A stretch of DNA of 64,000 nt from Mytilus trossulus (lineage: Eukaryota > Mollusca > Bivalvia > Mytilida > Mytilidae). Positions within the stretch are counted from its first letter, which is position 1; every line of letters starts with the position of its first letter. The notes under the pieces were generated by a model, which searched no databases, had not been told where the DNA came from, and was given only the letters and a program-made list of their open reading frames with translations. Of the stretch, positions 57,064 through 64,000 are shown piece by piece. A program made the translations under genes and the position numbers. The stretch covers positions 44,129,878-44,193,877 of the forward strand of contig NC_086386.1 in the NCBI RefSeq assembly GCF_036588685.1, written 5' to 3'.

Positions 57064-57562
57064 TCCACTGTACAAAAAAAGAAAAAAGGGTTTAATAATT
57101 TATTTGTAATGAATCATTAAAATTGAGGTGTCAATCATCTTAGCTGAGCAATTAAATTAATGCCAGTTCAAAGATATGGTCATGATGGCAGTTACTTATA
57201 TCTGTCATGTGACTTTCAACACCATGTGACCAAAATGTAGGCAATGTTACTACCAAAATTCACATGTTGAGTAAATGTGTGAAAAAGTCTAAGGCCATAC
57301 TGCATAAAAAGTAAGGAAATAAAAATCTAATTAGATTAGAATTCTGAATGACAACCTCCTTTAAGTCGTGAAGCAGGTTGTGATAAATAAGTCCGTACAG
57401 AACAGAATTATTTCTAGACTATCTCAGAACAAATGCAGAAAGACGATCCTGATGAAGCTGGAATATTCAATAAGTGCAGGGATACAGACGCATATATATT
57501 CTATCTGGTTAATGATGTCATCATGGTCATACAGAAATGTGTAATTGGTGTTCTTTTTCTGT

Positions 57563-57835
57563 AAAAAAAATGATTTTTTGTTTTTTGGTGTTTTAACGCC
57601 ACTTTTCAGCATTGCATTTAGGCTTTTTCGTGGCAGTCAGGTTATTTTTGGTGGAGGAAGCCGGAGTGCCAGGAGAAAACCACAGACCTTGGACATGTTG
57701 GATAGGAAAACTGAAAATTCTAGTTAATGAAGATTGGAGTCGACTGTACCCCCATGAGCAAGGGTTAGAACTCACAACCTCAGTGTTGACTGGCTAGTGA
57801 TTACAATAGTAACTACTTAGACCACTTGGCCCCCG
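57563..57835 (-). mobile_element. tRNA-derived SINE, minus strand
   Basis: Read on the minus strand it begins near GGCCAAGTGGTCTAAGTAGT (box A-like), has TTGTGAGTTCTAACCC (box B-like) about 50 bases later, a middle part with TGGTTTTCTCCTGGCACTCC, and ends GTGGCGTTAAAACACC with an A-rich tail. This layout is that of bivalve tRNA-derived SINEs. It is mildly diverged. Confidence 0.72.
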
Positions 57836-58158
57836 AAGCCTCATTCTGTAAAAAGTATGATTTATGAAATAGCCTATTGCAGTGTACTATTTAGCCAAAA
57901 TAAGAGGGTTGCTGCCACTCTCAGTCCTTCATATAATCTGATATCTACATGTAACATGTCTAAAGTAGAAAAACATGTAGTTTAACATATGCATGCTTTA
58001 ATTTATACAGAATGTTGATATATATGTGTGTATGATTATTTGTTTCAACTGCAGGACGGTGCACATAGTGCAAGTTGTGTGGTAATCTAGGCACCCAAGC
58101 TGATCCCAAAACCTTATCATCACTATTATAGACCACAATGAGGGTTGGTCAACATGGT

Positions 58159-58893
58159 ATCGGGAACGTTTGCCCTAATAGCATGTTCGCCCTGGGTACG
58201 TTTGCCCTGAGTTCGTTCGCCCATAGTCCGTTCGCCCTACTAAAAAAATAATTTATTTTCAGGGCATTGAATTTGAATAAACATATTCAGATATTTCTAT
58301 AGTATATATTCTTGAAATTTATGGAAACAGGGAAATATTTAAAAGTTTATGGCTTGTGTAGGATCGTTAATTGTTCAATGACAAAATAATTCAGATCACT
58401 GATTATCATGATTATTGTGATACTTGTCTTTTGATGGATTATAAATATAAAAATCAAACGTTTTGTTTTGATAAAATATTCAGCTTGAAACACAATGATG
58501 TGCGAACTGTAAATCATGAAACGGATTTACAAGTTCATTTATTATTATACTCGGAGACTAGTCTCATACTGCATACATTTATGATTGACCATGTTGACTG
58601 AATACAATTATTTTGTTAACAAATATCAATAAAGAGAAATACATTGTATACTAGTATTCTACTTTGTATTAAATCAAAGGGAAAATGACAAAATGATTAC
58701 GGTAATATAAATATTCTGTCATTTTTTTTAACAACTTTAACATACATGTATTCTGTTCAAATACTTAAAATTATGCGGCTGGACAACAAATAGAAAAAAA
58801 ATAAAAATCTGGGCCAATGGACCCTCAGCGAACAGGCATCAGGGCGAACAGGGAATATGGCGAACGTGAATCAGGGCTAACGGACCTAGATTC
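58159..58893. mobile_element. Foldback-type element with subrepeat termini, 735 bp
   Basis: Both ends are bounded by an exact 12-base direct repeat GGTCAACATGGT (58147-58158 and 58894-58905), a likely target duplication. The left end (~95 bases) carries five ~16-base units around GTTCGCCCT or GTTTGCCCT; the right end carries the same units in reverse (AGGGCGAAC, GGCGAACGT, AGGGCTAAC). The middle is A+T-rich with no transposase. Confidence 0.7.
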
Positions 58894-58929
58894 GGTCAAC
58901 ATGGTCAAGAGACATGTTTATCGCCACTT

Positions 58930-59225
58930 CATTCTGTATTTGCCTGTCCCAAATCAGGAGCAATATAATTTCAGTGGATCTTGTTTGTTGCTGTATTACA
59001 TATTTGTTTTCTAGTTCTTTATTTTGTACTGTACTGTAATGCTTTAAGTTTTCCTGTTTGAATTGTTGAAATATGTTCGTCATTTTGAGGCCCATTATAG
59101 CTGACTATGAGTGGTATGGGCTTTGTTCAATGATGAAGGCCATATGGTGACCTATAGTTGTTACTTTTGATGTTTTATTTGGTCTCTTCAATTCTTGAAA
59201 AGTTGTCTCATTTGTACTTTTTCAT
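58930..59225 (-). repeat. Repeat family R3, reverse near-full copy
   Basis: TGCCTGTCCCAAATCAGGAG, CCATTATAGCTGACTATGAG, GGTATGGGCTTTGTTCAATG and GGTGACCTATAGTTGTTACT are the reverse of R3 blocks in the reverse order. Confidence 0.75.
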
Positions 59226-59636
59226 TGTTTTGTTTTGTTGGTTTTTTGTTTTGTTGTTTTTGTTTTAGGTTTACTTCAGGTAAAGACCCTTCACGACGGG
59301 AGCTTAGCTATAATTAGTCACCCTGTATCAACAGTACATTTTACAATACTCCATGTACTCTAGATCTGTGAATCAAATAAAATATAAGCTTTCAAACCTA
59401 ATATAGTGTGTCGAACTATAAATCGTCTGGGCACTTGTTTATGTTTATGTTTTGTTGAAGCCAAAACAGGATCTAATGAACAGAAAACCAGTCTTGGTTC
59501 TACAAAATACCACAAAAAAAGAATAACCTAACACCGAAAAGACTAATTTGTCTACTGTATGTAGTGTTTGCTATGTATGCTTTAGTATATGAGTATAGAA
59601 AGAGAGATAACTCTGTTATATGTTCAAACCAGCTAA

Positions 59637-60559
59637 CCAGCTATAATTGAAAAAGAGGAGTGTGAAAAGGAAACAAGAAATACGTCATATAATGTACACA
59701 CTCAAAATCGGTTTTCAATACTTCAAGAGAAAGAAATACCAACACAATTAGAAAGTATTCAAAAAGACAAAAAATATGAAGATACTCAAACCACTGATAA
59801 TAAAGTTGATCTACTTATTATATCAGACTCCCATGCAAATTATTTAAAAGAGAAAAGACTCTACAAATACAAAAAGGTAAAAATTCATATTTTGACAGAA
59901 GGAAAAAAGAACGTTAATGGTGCAAAAGAATTCATCTTAAATACAACAATACAAAGCGACAATGTGGTCGTTATTGTCGGCAGCAATGATCTATCTAAAG
60001 CAAGATCATCAGCGGAAAAAATAATGAAAGAAGTTGAAAGCCTCATAAGTGAATTCCAAGAAAAAAATCCAAATAGTAAGCTACATGTGTCGCCTTTATT
60101 TCATAGGCTGAAGCAAGAAGTATATTTAACAACAATGTGGATGAAATAAATTTCAAACTTCGACATCTGGCATCCAATAAAGTTTACATTCTCAAAAATC
60201 CATACATCAACAAACTCAATGAATACTTTTTTAGTGATGGAGTACACTTTACAGCACTGGGCACTAGTGAACTTGCCAAAATGATCAAAAATAACTTGAA
60301 TGAACACCTTGGGATGGAATCATATTCCAATTACACAACAAACCAAGGACCAGAACGTTCTCAAAATAGAAACAATGGATATAAAGGATTCCAAGATCCT
60401 TTAAATAGGAACAATCGATTTAAAGGATTCCAAGATCCTCTAAATAGGAACAATCAATATAAAGGATCCGAAGATCCTTTTTACAGCAGAAATCCACAAA
60501 GCAACCCTGGATTAAGTCCGAACGAGAGAAATGTACTGATGCGGTTACTGAATATATAA
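59637..60559 (+). pseudogene. LINE ORF1 with SGNH/GDSL esterase domain, frameshifted
   Basis: One frame is open from 59637 to 60149, without an obvious ATG. A second frame, open from ~60107 to its stop at 60557-60559, carries the rest, so there is one frameshift near 60105. The SGNH blocks are I-S-D-S-H (59820-59834, Ser nucleophile), V-G-S-N-D (59976-59990, block III) and S-D-G-V-H-F (60233-60250, catalytic Asp and His). The C-terminal part has three copies of a 13-residue unit N-R-N-N-x-x-K-G-F-Q-D-P-L. ORF1 proteins of CR1-like elements bind RNA, and their esterase is thought to act on lipids or membranes. This copy probably cannot make the full protein without frameshifting. Confidence 0.78.
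60336..60486 (+). repeat. 39-base in-frame tandem repeat within LINE ORF1
   Basis: Three units containing AAAGGATTCCAAGATCCT and AATAGGAACAAT repeat in the second ORF1 frame and encode 13 residues each. Confidence 0.8.
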
Positions 60560-61122
60560 ATTATCAATAACACTCGAAATAATTTCACTTTGATAGAATT
60601 ATTATTATTGTTTGTTATGTTAATATTAATGTGTGTGTATGTCTATTGAATCCAATTTGATAATATTGTAATAATATTATAACTTAATTCACCCAATCAG
60701 AATTATGCCTCCTTTTTACACATTTTGTATCCAATAGAGAAAACATTTCACATGAGGTTTTTACTGAATCTTTAAACCTATTTTAATTTTCATTAGTATG
60801 CAAATATATGTCATCCTTTACACATTATAATATCAAAAATAATTGTGTACAATAAACAACAAGATGTATGACCAGGTATGCCTATTTAATTGTAATATTA
60901 CAGTACTTTTCTAAACAGTCAGAGTTATGCCTCTTTACACACATTTGCAACTTTATATTATTAATGACAATTTACACACACAAGTGAAATATTAAAAATT
61001 CACACCTTTCATTACAACTTATATGATTTATGCTTGTTTATACATAATGAAAATGCTAATCAATGTCATCGGGTCTCACAAAATCAGTATTGTGGTTATG
61101 TTTTAATATATATATACATAAA
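60560..61122. other. Spacer between LINE ORF1 and ORF2
   Basis: Non-coding, with a loosely repeated word (AGAATTATGCCTCCTTTTTA at about 60700 and AGAGTTATGCCTCTTTACAC at about 60920). No ribosome-re-entry signal can be named. Confidence 0.55.
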
Positions 61123-64000
61123 ATGCTTCAGCTAGGATGCTGGAATATAAATGGTTTCTCTAGTCAAAAGTTAAATGATATAAATTGTAGTAAATTTGAT
61201 ATTTTTGGAATAGTGGAGTCATGGACCCACGGCGAGTCATCGATATCTTTTAAAAATTATACATGCTTTCACCAACCTGGAATTAAGAAAAAAGGTAAAA
61301 GAGGACGAAGATCAGGTGGAATCATTCTTTATTTTAAAAATGAATTCAAAAAAAGTAATGCTATCATTAAAATAGCCCAAAGTAAAAACTACATCTTTAT
61401 TAAATTAGACAAAGATAAATGTGGTCTTACACATGATATTTTTTTAGGCTGTGTATATATAAATCCAAGGGCAAAGTCAGTATGTCCAGAAAACGATAAA
61501 ATTTTTGATTCATTATCTAGTTTAGTGAATAAATACTCAGAATTGGGTAAAGTTATAATCATGGGAGACTGTAATAGTAGAACTGCTAATTTAATAGATT
61601 ATATAGAACTTGATGAGACAGACTACCACCAGAATTCTGAGGGCAAGTCCAATTTACCTACAAATTATACATCAGATCTAATTTTACCCAAAAGAAACAA
61701 CCTTGATCCTGAGATAAATGAACAGGGAAGAATGCTAATAGATTTTTGTATAGAATCAAAGATGAGAATACTTAATGGTCGAATTGACGGTGACTCGCTG
61801 GGGTTCCATACCTACTACTGTCCAAGAGGAAGTAGTAGTATTGATTATTTTTTAGTTTCTGAAGATATTTTTCATGAATTTGTTTATTTACATGTCTTTC
61901 CACCAAATGAGCTTTCAGACCATAGTTTATTATGGACTGGTTTAAAAAACAACAGTAATTATATATACTCACAAATTAACAACAACATTAATACTAAGGA
62001 TTGTGATCTTCTTCCAGGTAAATACAATTTGGAATCAGGCTCAAGAGAAAAATTTGTAGAAGCCGTACAAGATTCAAAACTTTTAATTGATCAATTTTTA
62101 CTAGAAGTCAATAATCCTGAAATGGATATAAATAATTTATCTGAAAATCTGAGCAATATAATTTTAGACTCAGCAAATAAAACATTTAATTTTAGACCAT
62201 TCAAGGGGAAAAGAAAGAAAAAGAAAGGAAAACAGAAATGGTTTAATGGAAATTGTAAATTTTTTAAAAGGGAACTTAACAATCTTGGAAGTAGATTACA
62301 ACAACATCCTAATAATCATGATTTAAAAACATCATACCACCAGTTAAGAAGGGAGTACAAAAAATTACTAAAAGATACAAAAAAGAAATTTATAACAGAT
62401 ATAATTGATAAATTAGATTCTCTTCATGAAGATAACCCTAAATTATTTTGGAAAACCATTAATAATCTGAAGAAAAATACAAATAGAGAAGAAAATCCTA
62501 TACCTCTATCTGAAATGTCAAATTACTTAAAAAAGCTTTATGAAGAAAATAATACTGATTTAGATATCTCGAAGATAGAAATTGAAAATATTAATAATAA
62601 ACATTTAGATTATGCATTCATTTGTAAAGAAGTCAGAGATGGCATTAAAAAACTTAAGAAGAATAAACAACCAGGAATAGACCTTATATATAATGAATTC
62701 CTTTTATATGGAAAAGACCTATTACTTTTACCTATTGTTAATTTATTTAACAGAATTTTATCAAGCGGAAAATTTCCAGATGCTTGGAATTTATCTTGTA
62801 CTTCCTTCTTACACAAAAATGGTGACATAAACATATGCGATAATTATAGATGTATTAGCCTTACCAGCTGTCTTGGCAAGCTTTTCACCTCATTATTACA
62901 GAAAAGACTGCATAAATATATGGAAGAAAATAATCTTTATAATCCCTTTCAAGCAGGATTCAGACCAGATTATAGAACTGCAGATCATATTTTCACTATT
63001 AAAACTTTGATAAATAAATATTTACATAAATTAAAAAAGCCTATTTTTGCTTGTTTTGTAGATCTCTCTAAAGCTTTTGACTCTGTTTGGCACTCAGGAT
63101 TATTTAAAAAACTATTAAATCTTAAAATTGGAGGAAATTTCTATAAGATAATTAAACATATGTACTCTAATTCAAAGTTTGTGGTAAAAAAAGAAAACTT
63201 TATTTCAGAAGCTCATAGAGCCAATAGGGGTGTTAGACAAGGTGATGGTCTTAGCCCTCTGTTATTTAATATATACACTAATGATCTGCCAAAAATATTT
63301 GATTTTTCAAAAACATTTCCTGTGTCACTCATTACAACACAATTTAATTGTTTACAATATGCAGATGATTTAATTCTACTGTCAGAGAGTGAAAAGGGTT
63401 TACAAGCTTGTCTGGACAGCCTGGGAATATATTGTAACAGATGGAAGTTGAAAGTCAATATTACTAAAACTAAAGTTATGATTTTTAGTAAGGGCAAGAA
63501 AAAATCTGCCATCAAATTTAAAATTAATGGTCAAAATATAGAAACAGTCGATAAATATAAATATCTTGGAATGCTGATTTCATTTAATGGCAATTTAAAG
63601 CATGCCGCAGAACATATGTATAATAAAGCTCTTAAAGCAGTATTTAGTCTTAAATCAAATATTCTAGATTATAATTACTCTGGTACCAAGCTTAAGCTAA
63701 AGTTATATGATTCTCTAATTAGACCTATTACAACCTATGGATCAGAAGTTTGGATATCCGATTTTACTTTAAAAGATTTAAATAAAGATAATATACCATT
63801 TGAAAAAATACATAATAAATTTTGTAAATATCTACTTGGAGTACATAAAAAGGCATCAAATTTAGCCTCCAGGTGTGAATTAGGAAGATTACCAATTATT
63901 AATTTTATTACTAAATTGGCTTTTAAATATTTCATAAGACTGCAACAACTTCCATCTGATAGATTTCTTGCTGAAGTGTATAAAGTAGATAGAGGACTTT
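61123..64000 (+). CDS. LINE ORF2: endonuclease and reverse transcriptase, partial (959+ codons, open)
   Basis: It starts at ATG 61123 (M-L-Q-L-G-C-W-N-I-N-G-F) and has no stop to the window end. The endonuclease domain (residues 1-270) shows W-N-I-N-G, V-E32-S-W, M-G-D149-C-N151-S-R, S-S-I-D241-Y-F and S-D266-H267, the exonuclease/endonuclease/phosphatase-fold catalytic set. A basic linker (K-G-K-R-K-K-K-K-G-K) follows. The reverse transcriptase has F-V-D-L-S-K-A-F-D at ~645-653, R-Q-G-D-G-L-S-P at 705-712 and Y-A-D-D at 746-749, followed by thumb-region sequence. It nicks target DNA and copies the element RNA. All catalytic motifs are intact. The missing 3' part was not seen. Confidence 0.92.
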   Translation, partial: MLQLGCWNINGFSSQKLNDINCSKFDIFGIVESWTHGESSISFKNYTCFHQPGIKKKGKRGRRSGGIILYFKNEFKKSNAIIKIAQSKNYIFIKLDKDKCGLTHDIFLGCVYINPRAKSVCPENDKIFDSLSSLVNKYSELGKVIIMGDCNSRTANLIDYIELDETDYHQNSEGKSNLPTNYTSDLILPKRNNLDPEINEQGRMLIDFCIESKMRILNGRIDGDSLGFHTYYCPRGSSSIDYFLVSEDIFHEFVYLHVFPPNELSDHSLLWTGLKNNSNYIYSQINNNINTKDCDLLPGKYNLESGSREKFVEAVQDSKLLIDQFLLEVNNPEMDINNLSENLSNIILDSANKTFNFRPFKGKRKKKKGKQKWFNGNCKFFKRELNNLGSRLQQHPNNHDLKTSYHQLRREYKKLLKDTKKKFITDIIDKLDSLHEDNPKLFWKTINNLKKNTNREENPIPLSEMSNYLKKLYEENNTDLDISKIEIENINNKHLDYAFICKEVRDGIKKLKKNKQPGIDLIYNEFLLYGKDLLLLPIVNLFNRILSSGKFPDAWNLSCTSFLHKNGDINICDNYRCISLTSCLGKLFTSLLQKRLHKYMEENNLYNPFQAGFRPDYRTADHIFTIKTLINKYLHKLKKPIFACFVDLSKAFDSVWHSGLFKKLLNLKIGGNFYKIIKHMYSNSKFVVKKENFISEAHRANRGVRQGDGLSPLLFNIYTNDLPKIFDFSKTFPVSLITTQFNCLQYADDLILLSESEKGLQACLDSLGIYCNRWKLKVNITKTKVMIFSKGKKKSAIKFKINGQNIETVDKYKYLGMLISFNGNLKHAAEHMYNKALKAVFSLKSNILDYNYSGTKLKLKLYDSLIRPITTYGSEVWISDFTLKDLNKDNIPFEKIHNKFCKYLLGVHKKASNLASRCELGRLPIINFITKLAFKYFIRLQQLPSDRFLAEVYKVDRGL

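Larger units (their letters stand above)
57068..59636. other. Region between gene C and the LINE
   Basis: It contains a reverse SINE, a foldback-type element and a reverse R3 copy. The promoter and first untranslated exon of gene C should be here but were not located. Confidence 0.55.
59637..64000 (+). mobile_element. Non-LTR retrotransposon (CR1/L2-like), cut by the window end
   Basis: It consists of an ORF1 with an SGNH esterase domain (frameshifted), ~560 bases of spacer, and a long ORF2 with apurinic-type endonuclease and reverse transcriptase. Esterase-type ORF1 proteins are known from CR1-related elements. The true 5' end may lie between 59226 and 59637, and the 3' end is beyond the window. 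The copy is in host intergenic DNA downstream of repeats. Confidence 0.85.

Noticed and set aside
57064..57075. Extending gene C upstream to an open-frame start at 57075
   Set aside because: That codon is TTG and lies across a clear splice acceptor (TTTTTTGTACAG), so it is intronic. ATG 57063 is used instead.

Overview
This is eukaryotic DNA, roughly two-thirds A+T. It has short protein-coding exons joined by canonical GT/AG introns and a dense background of interspersed repeats. Several repeat families look like those I know from mussel and other bivalve genomes. These include an element with the core AGACGCGCGTTTCGTCTAC, one with GATGTGGTATGATTGCCAATG, and a tRNA-derived SINE ending in GTGGCGTTAAA. 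A bivalve mollusc, probably Mytilus-like, is my best inference. It rests on memory of these families, not on a search.

Three spliced host genes can be assembled by matching reading frame and splice phase across exons. Gene A (+, 6084-14456, 7 exons, 356 aa) starts with two tandem CRIB (Cdc42/Rac-binding) motifs in its first coding exon, followed by coiled-coil exons; all six introns are phase 2. Gene B (+, 18009/20626/30310 to 50491) is a cyclic-nucleotide-binding protein of the CNBD2 (CRIS) type. It has 13 shared coding exons from 40235 onward and three candidate first-exon sets, all ending in phase 0, so the N terminus may be chosen by alternative promoters. The longest model is 807 aa. It has one well-kept CNB domain (FGELALMHGSKRTATV cassette) and a second CNB-like fold that is degenerate and split by an insertion. 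Gene C (-, 57063-52935, 4 exons, 357 aa) encodes a protein I do not recognise, with an acidic/serine-rich N terminus and a basic nuclear-localisation-like cluster.

From 59.6 kb to the window edge lies a non-LTR retrotransposon. Its ORF1 encodes an SGNH (GDSL-type) esterase and is frameshifted. Its ORF2 (endonuclease plus reverse transcriptase) starts at 61123 and stays open for 959 codons to the end of the window.

The rest is intergenic and intronic DNA filled with repeats. These include two ~380-bp elements bounded by TTAA, a 735-bp foldback-type element with terminal repeats made of GTTCGCCCT-containing subrepeats between exact 12-bp direct repeats, a diverged ~1.8-kb duplication, a head-to-tail 340-bp repeat, and several small tandem repeats. 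I saw no tRNA or rRNA gene, and nothing bacterial such as a CRISPR array or operon.
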